A stretch of DNA of 64,000 nt from Rhodococcus sp. W8901. Lineage in GTDB: Bacteria; Actinomycetota; Actinomycetes; Mycobacteriales; Mycobacteriaceae. Every line of letters begins with the position of its first letter. The first letter of the stretch is position 1. The position numbers and the translations under genes were made by a program. The DNA lies in the NCBI RefSeq assembly GCF_013348805.1, contig NZ_CP054690.1, positions 4,526,001 through 4,590,000 of the forward strand, read 5' to 3'. Of this stretch, positions 26,642 to 35,388 are shown piece after piece. Below the pieces are notes generated by a model. It searched no databases, had not been told where the DNA came from, and saw only the letters and a program-made list of their open reading frames with translations.

Positions 26642-28925
26642 GGACGCTCAACTCCTTCGGCTTCGAGGCGAAGTGCTCCGTGGCCGCAGCGGTGTGGGCC
26701 GTGACCGTGGCGGGCAGTCCGAGCTCGCGGTCGAGCTGCGTCAGGCCCTCTTCCGTGTAGGGCGCGTCGATGCCGATCTCCTCGGGCGCGATGCCCTTGG
26801 CGGCGTCGGCGGCCTCCTTGCCGAGGACCGCTTCCGGCATGACCATCTTTCCGATGACCGGGAGCATGAACACCGTGACGATCGTGATCGTCGCGAACCA
26901 CCAGTTGCCCAGCACGCCGGTGAGCGCGAGGACGTACGACAGTGCGACGACGGCCGCGCCGCCGATCAGCACCGGCTTGGCGTTGCGCAGGTGGCGGTAG
27001 CCCTCGATCACGTCGTGCACCGTGCCCGACGGGTTCTTGCCGACGCCCATACCGATCAGCGCGGGGCTGACGGCCGCGAGGTGACCCAGGAAGGTCCACA
27101 GTCCCTCGATCTCGGGCTGGCTGGAGGCCAGGTTGCCGAACGAGACCATGATGACCGCGAATCCGATGCCGGCCATGATGCCGCCGAAGAACGCGCCGGT
27201 GACGTAGCCGATGCCGGCGACGACCGTGAGCATCAGGATCGTGAGGCTGATCATGATCGAGAAGTTCTCGTTCGAGACCGCACCGATCGCAGTCGACATC
27301 AGGATGCCGCCGAGTCCGGCGATGCCGGCAGAGAGCATGAACACGCTGAGCTTGAGCTTGACGAGGTTCTGTCCGAGCATCGCCGAGGCGGCCGGGCTGT
27401 CCTTCATCGCGGCGAGCCGGCGGCCGTAGCCGCTGTTGCGCAGTGCGATGACGCCGACAGCGAGGATCACGAACAGGGCGGTGGCGGTCATGAGGAACGC
27501 CGTCTGGTTGCTCAGGTCCAGCGGGCCGATCTTGATCGGAGGCATCACGAGGGAGCCGCCGGGGAAGATCGAGAACTTGACGCCTAACAGTTCGTGCTCG
27601 GTGGTGTCGCGCAGCACCATGTTGCTGAGGAACACGCCGAATGCCATCGTCGCCAGCGCCAGGTACAGGCCGCGCAGGCGCAGCGCCGGCAGTGCGACGA
27701 GGCCGCCGATGACCGCGGCCGCGAGGGTCCCGAAGATCAGCCCCCAGATGGTCATGCGGGCCGCGAGGCCGGTTCCGGAGACACCGAAGTGGAACGCGAC
27801 GATGGTCGCGATCGCACCGAAGGACACCGACGCCAGGTTCATCTCGCCGGCGTATCCGGTGAGCAGGGTCAACGAGAGCGCGATGATCGCGAACGAGACA
27901 CCCAGGGTCAGGGTGGTGATCGCGGACTCGACCATGAGCAGACGGATCAGGTAGATGATCACGATCAGGGCGACGCCCCACGCGACGGCCTTGCGCACGC
28001 TCGGGACCGAGTACCGCTCACGGGTACGGACCGCGGTGCCGCGCAGCCGATCCTGCGGCAGCACGATCAGGACGACGAACAGCGCGATCATCGGCAGCGA
28101 CACGCGCAGGTTCGAGGTCCACGTCCACTCGGACGGGAAGTAGCCGAGCACGTAGGTGCCGGCCAGACCCAGCACGATGGCGCCGACGAACGTGCGCGGG
28201 ATGCTGCGCAGGCGGCCGAACATCGCGGCGGCGAACGCGTCGATCACGAGCAGCGTCAACAGGTTGGCCTCGAGCGTGCCACCACTGATCGGGGTGACCA
28301 GGATGCCGGCGAGGACGGCCAGCGTGGAACCGAGTGCCCACGAGAACGCGGCGATGCGCTCGGGGTTGTGCCCGTTGAGGCGGAGCAGATCAGGGTCGTC
28401 CACGACGCCGCGCATCGAGACGCCGATGCGGGTGCGGGTGAACAGGAAGCGCAGGCCGACGGCGATGAGGACCGCGGCGACCAGGCAGATGATCTCGTGG
28501 GTGTGGATCGTCGCGCCGAAGAACGAGAACCGGCTGTCGTCACCGAAGAACATCTTCATGGTGCGGGCTTCTTCGGGGTGCCAGAACCAGGTCGACAGCG
28601 ACAGCATGCCGAGCATGATCGACACCGTGACGACGATCTTGGTGACCTCGGAGGTGTCCCGTAGGCCGCGCATGATCAGCGCGTACAGCAGCAGCCCCAT
28701 GAGCGGTCCGGCGATGCCGAGCGTGATGATCAACGCCACGGGTGTCGGCAGACCCCAACCGTAGCGGAGCTGCCAGTAGAGAAAGGCGCCGAGCATCGCC
28801 TGCGCGCCGTGCGCGAAGTTGAAGATGCCGGACGAGTTGTAGGTGAGCACCAGCCCTGAGGCTGCGATTGCGTACACCGAGCCCAGGACGAGACCCAGGA
28901 TCGTGAATGTCACGAATGTGTCCAT
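26634..28925 (-). CDS. Fused LivH-LivM ABC transporter permease
   Basis: 763 residues containing two complete BPD_transp_2 permeases in one chain. The LivH-like half (about 1-290) has NFAHGAQAMLGAF and RTRIGVSMRGVVDDPDLLRLNGHNPERI; the LivM-like half (about 325-620) has LTLLTGYAGEMNLASVSFGAIA and LRNSGYGRRLAAMKDSPAASAMLGQN. A further membrane segment pair (about 665-710) and a hydrophilic tail (about 715-763) follow. Normally LivH and LivM are separate genes. It lies downstream of the binding-protein gene, behind a strong hairpin. Confidence 0.93.
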   Translation of the reverse strand: MDTFVTFTILGLVLGSVYAIAASGLVLTYNSSGIFNFAHGAQAMLGAFLYWQLRYGWGLPTPVALIITLGIAGPLMGLLLYALIMRGLRDTSEVTKIVVTVSIMLGMLSLSTWFWHPEEARTMKMFFGDDSRFSFFGATIHTHEIICLVAAVLIAVGLRFLFTRTRIGVSMRGVVDDPDLLRLNGHNPERIAAFSWALGSTLAVLAGILVTPISGGTLEANLLTLLVIDAFAAAMFGRLRSIPRTFVGAIVLGLAGTYVLGYFPSEWTWTSNLRVSLPMIALFVVLIVLPQDRLRGTAVRTRERYSVPSVRKAVAWGVALIVIIYLIRLLMVESAITTLTLGVSFAIIALSLTLLTGYAGEMNLASVSFGAIATIVAFHFGVSGTGLAARMTIWGLIFGTLAAAVIGGLVALPALRLRGLYLALATMAFGVFLSNMVLRDTTEHELLGVKFSIFPGGSLVMPPIKIGPLDLSNQTAFLMTATALFVILAVGVIALRNSGYGRRLAAMKDSPAASAMLGQNLVKLKLSVFMLSAGIAGLGGILMSTAIGAVSNENFSIMISLTILMLTVVAGIGYVTGAFFGGIMAGIGFAVIMVSFGNLASSQPEIEGLWTFLGHLAAVSPALIGMGVGKNPSGTVHDVIEGYRHLRNAKPVLIGGAAVVALSYVLALTGVLGNWWFATITIVTVFMLPVIGKMVMPEAVLGKEAADAAKGIAPEEIGIDAPYTEEGLTQLDRELGLPATVTAHTAAATEHFASKPKELSVHA

Positions 28926-28960
28926 CTGGAAACCCTCTGAGTTCTCCAGTCAGGATGGAG

Positions 28961-28993
28961 GCGGCGCCCCGGGGCGGTGGCCCGGGGCGCCGC
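28961..28993 (-). promoter_or_regulatory. Strong intercistronic hairpin between binding protein and permease
   Basis: GCGGCGCCCCGGG / CCCGGGGCGCCGC, 13-bp perfect arms, 7-nt loop, no U-tract. In ABC importer operons such hairpins protect or partially terminate the mRNA so that binding protein is made in excess over permease. Confidence 0.65.
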
Positions 28994-29070
28994 ATTCATC
29001 GGTGGATCGTTGGGTGGATCGAGGGAGCCGGACGGCGGGACCTGTGGGTCCTACGCCGCGCGGCGGGCGA

Positions 29071-30483
29071 TCATGCCTTGGGCGTGATCACGTTCGGGTT
29101 CAGGTACTTGGTCGAGATGCGATCGGCACCCAGCTCGGTGCCCCACGTCGACTTGTCGGTCTTGACAAGGTAGTTCGGGTCGCACTTGAACTCGCCGGCA
29201 TCGGCGGGGAACGCCTGCGAGTAGTCCGCGCCCTTCAGCGAGACCATCAGGCCGCACTGCGCCGGGATGTTCGCACCCGGGTCGCTGACGGCGTGCAGTC
29301 CGCCACCGTCCCACTCGTGGATCTGCGAGAGCTCGTCGATCATGCACTGTCGCGTCAGGTCCGAACCGCATTCGTCGGCGGCGGTGGCCCACAGCAGGAA
29401 CGAGGACGTGGCCTGCATGCCCAGGAGCGCGGTCTTGCCACCCTTGGCCGTGACGAGGTCCTTGTACTGCTTGACGGCGGCGTTGTCGTCGTTCTCCAGC
29501 ATCTGGAAGGTCATGCCGGCATTGAGGTTGTCGAGCAGACCGCTGTCCTTGTTGAAGCCCTGGACGGCGTTGGCGTACCACGTGGCCTCACCGAGCAGGA
29601 TCGGGTCGAGGCCGACCTGATCGATCGCCTTGATGAGGTTGAACTCGGCCGGAACCGGCGAACGCGAGGTCCACAGGCCCTTGGCACCGCACTGCTTGAA
29701 CTTCTCGGCGAACGGCACGTAGCTGGCTTCACCGTCGTAGTTGATGGTGACGCCACAGTCCTTGAGCTTGAAGCCGGCGGCCTCGGCCATGGACTTGGTC
29801 TTGGTGAGCGACGTGATGATGGTCGGCATCGTGGAGCCGATCAGCGCGAAGTCGTTCTTGAGGTCGGGGTGCATCTCCCCCATCTGGAACCACGCCGACG
29901 CGTTCGCGATGTCGACGGGGAACGGCACGCCCTGGTAGGTCATGGGGCCGTTGGCCGCGTCCGGGGAGACCGTGAAGCCGGGGACAGCCGCCAGATTGCA
30001 GGCCACGCGGGTCTGCTCGGAGGTCTGGTCCATCGCGAAGCCGTGACCGACCATCATGAACTCGGAGCGGCACGCGTCCTGCATGACGGCGTTGGCCTGC
30101 GTCATCGCGGCGTCGTAGTCGGTGCCGACGATCTTGCGGCCGTTGATGCCGCCCTGATCGTTGCACCACTCGATCATCGCGGAGACGGCGTCGGACATCT
30201 CCTTGTTGAGGCCCGGGGCCTTGGCGTAGCCGCGGTCGTCACCGAAGCCGATCTTGATCTCGGTGTCGCTGACGCCCTGATCGGTAGCGCCCTTGGCGTC
30301 GCCCTCACCGCACGGGGAGGCGAGCGTGCCGAACTTGTCGACCGACGCGGATGCCGACTTGGTGTCGCCCGAGCCGCTGCTCGGGACGCCCGAGTCGCCG
30401 GAGCGCTCGCCGGCACAGGCCGAGACCAGTGCCGCGGTTGCGGCGAGTGCCACAACCAGCTTGGCTGTCTTGTTTCGCTTCAC
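29071..30483 (-). CDS. ABC transporter substrate-binding lipoprotein (Leu/Ile/Val-binding family)
   Basis: 470 residues. Signal peptide MKRNKTAKLVVALAATAAL with lipobox VSAC, lipidated Cys at about 23, then a Ser/Gly-rich tether and a type I periplasmic-binding fold: TEIKIGFGDDRGYAKAPGLN, MIEWCNDQGGINGRKIVGTDYDAAM, FMMVGHGFAMDQTS. It is the first gene of the importer operon and faces the outside of the cytoplasmic membrane. ATG 30483 has GAAGGAGA upstream. Several extra Cys residues in the mature part could form disulfides. Confidence 0.92.
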   Translation of the reverse strand: MKRNKTAKLVVALAATAALVSACAGERSGDSGVPSSGSGDTKSASASVDKFGTLASPCGEGDAKGATDQGVSDTEIKIGFGDDRGYAKAPGLNKEMSDAVSAMIEWCNDQGGINGRKIVGTDYDAAMTQANAVMQDACRSEFMMVGHGFAMDQTSEQTRVACNLAAVPGFTVSPDAANGPMTYQGVPFPVDIANASAWFQMGEMHPDLKNDFALIGSTMPTIITSLTKTKSMAEAAGFKLKDCGVTINYDGEASYVPFAEKFKQCGAKGLWTSRSPVPAEFNLIKAIDQVGLDPILLGEATWYANAVQGFNKDSGLLDNLNAGMTFQMLENDDNAAVKQYKDLVTAKGGKTALLGMQATSSFLLWATAADECGSDLTRQCMIDELSQIHEWDGGGLHAVSDPGANIPAQCGLMVSLKGADYSQAFPADAGEFKCDPNYLVKTDKSTWGTELGADRISTKYLNPNVITPKA

Positions 30484-30935
30484 GATCTGTGAATCTCCTT
30501 CTCGAGTGCCCGGAACCGGGCCGGGGACGAACGGGCGTGCTCGGTGGTGCGGTCACGCCCTACAGGGCTGCCGCTCCGAGCACGTGGATCGACAAGTAAA
30601 GGTCAAGTAATCGATTTCGTTTCTTTAGGTAAAGACACGAGGTCGAGTGATGTCCCAGACCGCTTTTCTCATCGCGCCACCCACTCCTTCGCCCCGCTAC
30701 CCGAGGCTTCATGAGCCCCGATGCGGAGGACCGTAATGAGGATCACACCCACGCCGAGGGCCCATCCCGGTGAGTGAGACTTCGTAGTGAGGCGGGCCAC
30801 AGGCAGCCGAAAAACGTGAGTGTCCACACACCACCGGAACCGTCGTGCGAGGTGATGGGACGATGCAACCGGGATCACGGCTTGTTCACCGGATGCTCGC
30901 TGTACTTTTACGCTTTCGATACGCACAATTCGCTT
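30484..30935. promoter_or_regulatory. Divergent intergenic region with binding-protein leader hairpin
   Basis: No gene seen over 452 bases. On the minus strand, CGTGCTCGG (30536-30544) and CCGAGCACG (30576-30584) form a perfect 9-bp stem enclosing a GC-rich loop, 53-101 nt before the binding-protein start. An AT-richer stretch at 30596-30640 is the likely promoter area for that operon. The pitA promoter must lie near 30890-30930; no ribosome-binding site precedes pitA. Confidence 0.5.
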
Positions 30936-32171
30936 GTGACCGCAGAGCTCGTCGTTCTCTTGGTAGTGGTCGTCACTGCCCTCGCATTCGATTTCACGAA
31001 CGGCTTCCACGACACCGGGAACGCGATGGCCACCTCCATCGCCACCGGCGCACTCCGACCGAAGGTCGCAGTGGCACTCTCTGCAACCCTCAATCTGGTA
31101 GGCGCCTTCCTGTCCGTGGAGGTCGCCGCGACCGTCGCCAAGGGCGTGGTCAATCTCGGGACCGTCAGCGGTGAGGACCTGCTGCTGATCGTGTTCGCCG
31201 GCCTCGTGGGCGGCATCCTCTGGAATCTCGCGACCTGGCTGTTCGGCATGCCGTCCAGCTCGTCGCACGCCCTGTTCGGCGGCCTCATCGGCGCGGCCAT
31301 CGCCTCGATCGGCATGAGCGGCGTCGAGTGGGGCGGTGTGCTCGGCAAGGTCATCATCCCCGCCCTGCTGGCTCCCGTGGTCGCCGCGCTGGTCGCCGCG
31401 GTCGGCACCAAGCTGATCTACCGCATCACCCGGGACGTCCCGGACGACAACAAGAGCAAGGGCTTCCGCATCGGCCAGGTCGGCACGGCATCCCTCGTCT
31501 CACTCGCGCACGGCACGAACGACGCCCAGAAGACGATGGGCGTCATCTTCCTGGCCCTGGTCGCCCACGGCTCCATCACTGCAGACAGCGAGATGCCCTT
31601 CTGGGTCAAGCTCAGCTGCGCGGTGGCGATCGCCCTCGGCACCTACCTCGGCGGCTGGCGCATCATCCGAACCCTCGGCAAGGGCCTCGTCGAGATCGCT
31701 GCCCCGCAGGGCATGGCGGCAGAGTCGTCGTCTGCCGCGATCATCCTGACCTCGAGCCACCTCGGTCTGCCGCTGTCGACCACCCACGTCGCGACCGGCT
31801 CGATCCTCGGTACGGGACTCGGCCGCAAGGGTGCCGAGGTGCGGTGGGGCGTCGCCGGCCGCATGGCGGTCGCCTGGCTGATCACGCTGCCGTCCGCCGG
31901 TATCGCCGGCGCGATCTGCTGGGCCCTCGCACACGTGATCGGCGGCCTGCCGGGCGTCATCGTCGTGTTCGCCCTGCTGGTCGCACTGTCGGCGTTCATG
32001 TACATCCGGTCGCGCCGCGAACCGATCGACCCCAGCAACGTCAACGCCGAGTGGGAGGGCGGCCTGGCCCCCACGAACGACGCGGACGCTGCTTCGGCCA
32101 CGACCACAGCCACGGCCGCTGCCGTGACCGACCAGACCTCCGAGGTCGAGCCCACCACCCGCAAGATCTGA
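30936..32171 (+). CDS. pitA: PiT-family inorganic phosphate transporter
   Basis: 411 residues, about ten transmembrane helices. Both PiT signature repeats are visible: DFTNGFHDTGNAMATSIATGAL near residue 21 and SLAHGTNDAQKTMGVIFLAL near 190. GMPSSSSHALFGGLIGA and LPLSTTHVATGSILG are the paired P-motifs. It carries out metal-phosphate/H+ symport. The frame opens 54 codons upstream, but GTG 30936 starts the hydrophobic core correctly. There is no Shine-Dalgarno before it, so a leaderless transcript is possible. It heads the pitA-small protein-DUF3349 unit. Confidence 0.95.
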   Translation: MTAELVVLLVVVVTALAFDFTNGFHDTGNAMATSIATGALRPKVAVALSATLNLVGAFLSVEVAATVAKGVVNLGTVSGEDLLLIVFAGLVGGILWNLATWLFGMPSSSSHALFGGLIGAAIASIGMSGVEWGGVLGKVIIPALLAPVVAALVAAVGTKLIYRITRDVPDDNKSKGFRIGQVGTASLVSLAHGTNDAQKTMGVIFLALVAHGSITADSEMPFWVKLSCAVAIALGTYLGGWRIIRTLGKGLVEIAAPQGMAAESSSAAIILTSSHLGLPLSTTHVATGSILGTGLGRKGAEVRWGVAGRMAVAWLITLPSAGIAGAICWALAHVIGGLPGVIVVFALLVALSAFMYIRSRREPIDPSNVNAEWEGGLAPTNDADAASATTTATAAAVTDQTSEVEPTTRKI

Positions 32172-32184
32172 AAGGAGACGACCG

Positions 32185-32451
32185 ATGGATCTACTCGCAC
32201 AGACCGCCAACTCGCTGTGGCAGGTCGTCCTCGTCGGACTACTGCTCGGGGCAGGACTGCCCGCCATCTTCGCGCTGGGCCTCAAGTCACTGTCCATGGG
32301 CGCACAGCCGGGTCCCGACGGACAGGCGTCGACGCTCGGCAAGCTCGGAGCCGCCCTCTGCTTCGCCGTCGTGCTGATCGCGATCATTGCTGGGATACTG
32401 ATGTTGATGCAGAACTTCCTGGCCAGCAGTTTCGGCATCCACGTCTTCTGA
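32185..32451 (+). CDS. Small membrane protein downstream of pitA
   Basis: 88 residues with two transmembrane helices (about 12-34 and 56-77) joined by a polar loop (KSLSMGAQPGPDGQASTLGK). AAAGGAGAC lies 6 nt before ATG 32185 and only 13 nt separate it from pitA, so it is cotranscribed. A similar small membrane gene follows pitA in mycobacteria. Function unknown; an accessory of phosphate uptake is a guess from position. Confidence 0.85.
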   Translation: MDLLAQTANSLWQVVLVGLLLGAGLPAIFALGLKSLSMGAQPGPDGQASTLGKLGAALCFAVVLIAIIAGILMLMQNFLASSFGIHVF

Positions 32452-32487
32452 GTGAGGTAACGCACCGACCCGCGTCCCCACTCCTTC

Positions 32488-32940
32488 GTGAAAGTGATCG
32501 CATCCGTGACTGATGACTCGCACCGCTCGGCGACTGATGACTCGCACCGCTCGGCGACTGATGACTCGCACCGCTCGGCGACTGATGGCTCGCCCCGCTC
32601 GGCGGAACACAAGAGCGCGCTTCGCTCGGTACTCGACTGGCTCCGCGCCGGCTATCCGGAGGGGATTCCCGCCAAGGACCATTTCGCGCTGCTCGCCGTC
32701 CTGGGACGCCGACTGACCGACGAGGAGATCGGGCAGATCGTCGAACTGTCGATCGAAACCGCCCACGAGCATCCCGACCGGCACGTCGACTACGACGCGC
32801 TGAAGAGCATCATCGCCGGCGTCATCCGCGAGCAGCCGACCGAAGAGGACATCGCCCGCGTCACCGAGCGCCTCGCCGCGGGTGGTTGGCCCGTCGTCTC
32901 CGACGAGCAGGAAGCGTCGAGAGAACACCAATACCGCTGA
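32488..32940 (+). CDS. DUF3349 protein with repeat-encoded N-terminal extension
   Basis: 150 residues if read from GTG 32488. Residues about 42-140 form a DUF3349 domain (LRSVLDWLRAGYPEGIPAKDHFALLAVLGRRLTDEEI...TERLAAGGWPV). Before it come four 8-residue repeats, TDDSHRSA three times and TDGSPRSA once, encoded by a 24-bp tandem repeat. Start is uncertain: GTG 32506 lies directly at the first repeat, neither GTG has a clear ribosome-binding site, and homologues start near the domain. DUF3349 proteins are small, Corynebacteriales-specific and of unknown function. A second DUF3349 gene follows after 22 nt. Confidence 0.8.
   Translation: MKVIASVTDDSHRSATDDSHRSATDDSHRSATDGSPRSAEHKSALRSVLDWLRAGYPEGIPAKDHFALLAVLGRRLTDEEIGQIVELSIETAHEHPDRHVDYDALKSIIAGVIREQPTEEDIARVTERLAAGGWPVVSDEQEASREHQYR
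32509..32604 (+). repeat. 24-bp tandem repeat, four copies, in the 5' end of a DUF3349 gene
   Basis: Three identical units ACTGATGACTCGCACCGCTC+GGCG at 32509-32532, 32533-32556 and 32557-32580, and a fourth (32581-32604) with two substitutions. The period is a multiple of three, so copy-number change would keep the frame and lengthen or shorten the protein by 8 residues. Confidence 0.95.
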
Positions 32941-32962
32941 CGGACCAAGTTCAGGAGCACCA

Positions 32963-33265
32963 TTGAGCCTGCCTCCGTTCCTCTCCTCGATCATCGACTG
33001 GCTGCGCGCCGGCTACCCCAACGGCGTTCCCGAGCAGGACTATGTCCCGCTGTTCGCTCTCCTCACCCGCCGACTGTCGGAGGACGAGGTCGACATCGTG
33101 ACCGCAGCCCTGGTCGACGACGGCGACCTGCCGATCTCCAAGACCGACATCCAGGTGCTCATCACCAAGATCACCAACGAGATGCCGCTCGAATCCGACG
33201 TGGACCGCGTGCGGTCGCACCTGTCGTCCGGGGGATGGCCGCTCGCCGGTCCACCGGCGACCTGA
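32963..33265 (+). CDS. DUF3349 protein
   Basis: 100 residues, essentially only the DUF3349 domain: LSLPPFLSSIIDWLRAGYPNGVPEQDYVPLFALLTRRLSEDEVDIVTAAL...VDRVRSHLSSGGWPLAG. The start is a rare TTG at 32963, chosen because AGGAG lies 6 nt upstream and the protein then begins at the domain. It is a tandem paralogue of the preceding gene, sharing WLRAGYP and SGGWP. It is followed by menE after 41 nt, the same neighbourhood as in mycobacteria. Confidence 0.88.
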   Translation: MSLPPFLSSIIDWLRAGYPNGVPEQDYVPLFALLTRRLSEDEVDIVTAALVDDGDLPISKTDIQVLITKITNEMPLESDVDRVRSHLSSGGWPLAGPPAT

Positions 33266-33306
33266 CCCGTGTCCGACCGGGACGCTCCCCGTGAAACCAT
33301 CGAGGA

Positions 33307-34482
33307 GTGAGCCCGGTCCTGCACACCCTTCCGATTCCCGCCGGTAGCGCGGCGACGGCCCTCCTGCCCCGGCTCGAACGACTCCTCGACCGCGACGGCC
33401 CACCCCTCCTACCGGTACCGGAGCAGGACCAGCAGGAGACGAGACGCCTGTGCGACGCCCTGCGTCCGGGTGAGGCGATCGACGATGTGCCCGGCGCCGA
33501 CGACATCGCGCTCGTGATGGCGACCTCGGGCACCACCGGGGTCCCCAAGGGCGCCATGCTGACCTCGCGCGCGCTGCGGGCCAGCGGCGACGCGACACAC
33601 CGCAGGCTCGGCGGGCCCGGGTCGTGGTTGCTGGCACTGCCGGCACACCACATCGCGGGCATGCAGGTGCTGCTGCGGAGCGTGCTGGCCGGCGCCGCGC
33701 CCGTCGTCGTCGACGTCACACGCGGATTCGATCCGGCGACCCTGCCGGCAGCCGTCGACGCGATGGCGGGGCCACGTCGCTACACCTCGCTGGTGCCCAC
33801 CCAACTGGTCAAGGCCCTCGACGACGCCGCGGCGGCCGCCGCACTCGCCGAACTGGACGCCGTCCTCCTCGGTGGCGCCGCGACACCTCCGCCGCTCCTG
33901 CGCCGGGCCGTCGACGCCGGACTGACGATCGTGCGCACCTACGGGATGAGCGAGACGTGCGGCGGGTGCGTCTACGACGGCACACCCCTCGACGGTGTGC
34001 GGGTCCGCATCGCGGACGACTCCCGCGTCCTGCTCGGTGGAGACACGCTCGCATCGGGGTACCGCGGGATTCCCGATCACCCGGCCTTCAGCGAGCCCGG
34101 ATGGTTCCGCACCGACGATGCCGGAACCGTCACCGACGGCGTCCTGACGATCCGCGGGCGGTTGGACGAGGCGATCTCCACCGGCGGTCTGACGGTGGTG
34201 CCGCAGGTGGTCGAAGCCGTCCTGATGGAGCACCCGGACGTTCGCGAATGCGCGGTGCTCGGTGTCCCCGACGAACGACTCGGCCAGCGGGTGGTGGCGG
34301 CGATCGTGCCGGAGGACGGGACCGCCCCCACCGTCGACGACCTGCGGGCCCATGTCGGCGCCTCGCTCGACGCGACCGCGGCACCGCGGGAGGTGAAATT
34401 CGTCCGCTCACTCCCGCTGCGGGGGCCGGGCAAGGTGGACCGCAAGGCCCTGCAGACAGCCTGGATTCGAACGAATAATTGA
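33307..34482 (+). CDS. menE: o-Succinylbenzoate-CoA ligase
   Basis: 391 residues, a short acyl-adenylate enzyme: ATP-binding VMATSGTTGVPKGAMLTS, IVRTYGMSETCGGCVYDG (A5), WFRTDDAG, hinge and C-domain GRLDEAISTGGLTVVPQVVEAVL, and the C-terminal catalytic Lys in RGPGKVDRKAL. It makes OSB-CoA for MenB. It is shorter than typical MenE from Firmicutes but normal for Corynebacteriales, which lack part of the N-terminal domain. GTG start with GAGGA very close to it. Last gene of the pitA-menE run. Confidence 0.93.
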   Translation: MSPVLHTLPIPAGSAATALLPRLERLLDRDGPPLLPVPEQDQQETRRLCDALRPGEAIDDVPGADDIALVMATSGTTGVPKGAMLTSRALRASGDATHRRLGGPGSWLLALPAHHIAGMQVLLRSVLAGAAPVVVDVTRGFDPATLPAAVDAMAGPRRYTSLVPTQLVKALDDAAAAAALAELDAVLLGGAATPPPLLRRAVDAGLTIVRTYGMSETCGGCVYDGTPLDGVRVRIADDSRVLLGGDTLASGYRGIPDHPAFSEPGWFRTDDAGTVTDGVLTIRGRLDEAISTGGLTVVPQVVEAVLMEHPDVRECAVLGVPDERLGQRVVAAIVPEDGTAPTVDDLRAHVGASLDATAAPREVKFVRSLPLRGPGKVDRKALQTAWIRTNN

Positions 34483-34514
34483 TCCAGTTGATCAGTATCT
34501 GCCGGCCGAGACAC

Positions 34515-34739
34515 GATTGTTACTCTTCGGCGCGGCGGGTTCGGCGCGACGGTTCTCCCTGATCAAAGGGAGTGCAGCGGGGAGGTAAACGATTCGGCGC
34601 CACCCGCGGGCGCGGCCGATTCCGCCGAAAACCCTTGCCCGAAAACGTAAACGGGCCATGCTTCGCCTGTGATCTTGGTTTCGGGGAACCGAGCACCGCG
34701 ATCGCCTGTCCACCGACACTCCATCGACAGGGGTTGATC
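34515..34739 (+). promoter_or_regulatory. Long leader A, upstream of secreted paralogue 1
   Basis: This stretch shares several blocks with leader B (35389-35642): GATTGTTAC, CTGATCAAA 44 nt later, ATGCTTC, and TGATCTTGGTTTCGGGGAACCG..C.CCGCGATC close to the gene. CTTGGTT / AACCGAG forms a 7-bp stem with a 6-nt loop at 34673-34692. No open frame with coding character is present. I read it as promoter plus structured 5' UTR; its identity is unknown. Confidence 0.6.
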
Positions 34740-35273
34740 ATGCAAACACGTCCGTCTACATCTCAGCTGTTACGCCGCACGACCGTCGGGGCCGTCCTCG
34801 TCGGCGTGTCGGCACTCACCGCACCCGCAGTTGCGGGCGCGGAAACCGTGGAGCTCACCCGCCCCACAGTGACGTTCACCGTCACCGACAGCACTTTCGA
34901 CCTGACGCTCGAGAATCCCAACAGCGATCCGACCAGCAGTTGCGGGGCGTTCGTGGTCCAGGCCTCGAAGCTCTCCGCACTCGAGGAGGATCCGTCGAGG
35001 ATCAACGAACCCGGCTTCCTGACATGGCGGACCGCACGCAGCGAGCGCGTCGCGGCCGACTCGTCCCGGACCTACACCTTCGACGTCCCGCGCGGATTCT
35101 ATGCCGTTGTGGGCGAATGTGTTTCGCCCACACAACCGAAGCCGTCCGCGAGCGATCCGCAGGTGGTGTCGGTTCCGCGCAGCCAGTACACAGGCAGTTC
35201 GAGCGCAGCCCCCGCAAACATCGCGGGCATCGCCCGCGGCCTCTTCTCCGGCGGCTCGCTCGCCGCAGGGTAG
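34740..35273 (+). CDS. Secreted paralogue 1 (unknown family, two-Cys beta-type domain)
   Basis: 177 residues. Sec signal peptide (RRTTVGAVLVGVSALTAPAVAGA, cleavage near residue 34), then a single domain of about 130 residues: RPTVTFTVTDSTFDLTLENPN, Cys68 in SSCGAF, LEEDPSRINEPGFLTW, YAVVGEC with Cys127, and QVVSVP. The two Cys probably form a disulfide. It is clearly paralogous to the next two genes. No membrane anchor, lipobox or sortase signal. ATG 34740 follows AGGGGTTG. I do not recognise the family; an Ig-like or beta-sandwich envelope protein is a guess from composition. Confidence 0.88.
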   Translation: MQTRPSTSQLLRRTTVGAVLVGVSALTAPAVAGAETVELTRPTVTFTVTDSTFDLTLENPNSDPTSSCGAFVVQASKLSALEEDPSRINEPGFLTWRTARSERVAADSSRTYTFDVPRGFYAVVGECVSPTQPKPSASDPQVVSVPRSQYTGSSSAAPANIAGIARGLFSGGSLAAG

Positions 35274-35284
35274 CCCGAGTCGGA

Positions 35285-35322
35285 GCATCGGCCGGGCAGG
35301 AAACCCCCTGCCCGGCCGATGC
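35285..35322 (+). terminator. Terminator after secreted paralogue 1
   Basis: GCATCGGCCGGGCAGG / CCTGCCCGGCCGATGC, 16-bp perfect arms, 6-nt loop, 12 nt after the stop. It makes the gene monocistronic. Confidence 0.85.
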
Positions 35323-35388
35323 GAACCGACCGCCCCGAAATTCGGGTAGTTGAACAAGCAATTGAATACCTAACGACCACTGAAACAA

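Noticed and set aside
32509-32604. CRISPR array
   Set aside because: The 24-bp units are directly contiguous with no spacers and lie in frame inside a gene.
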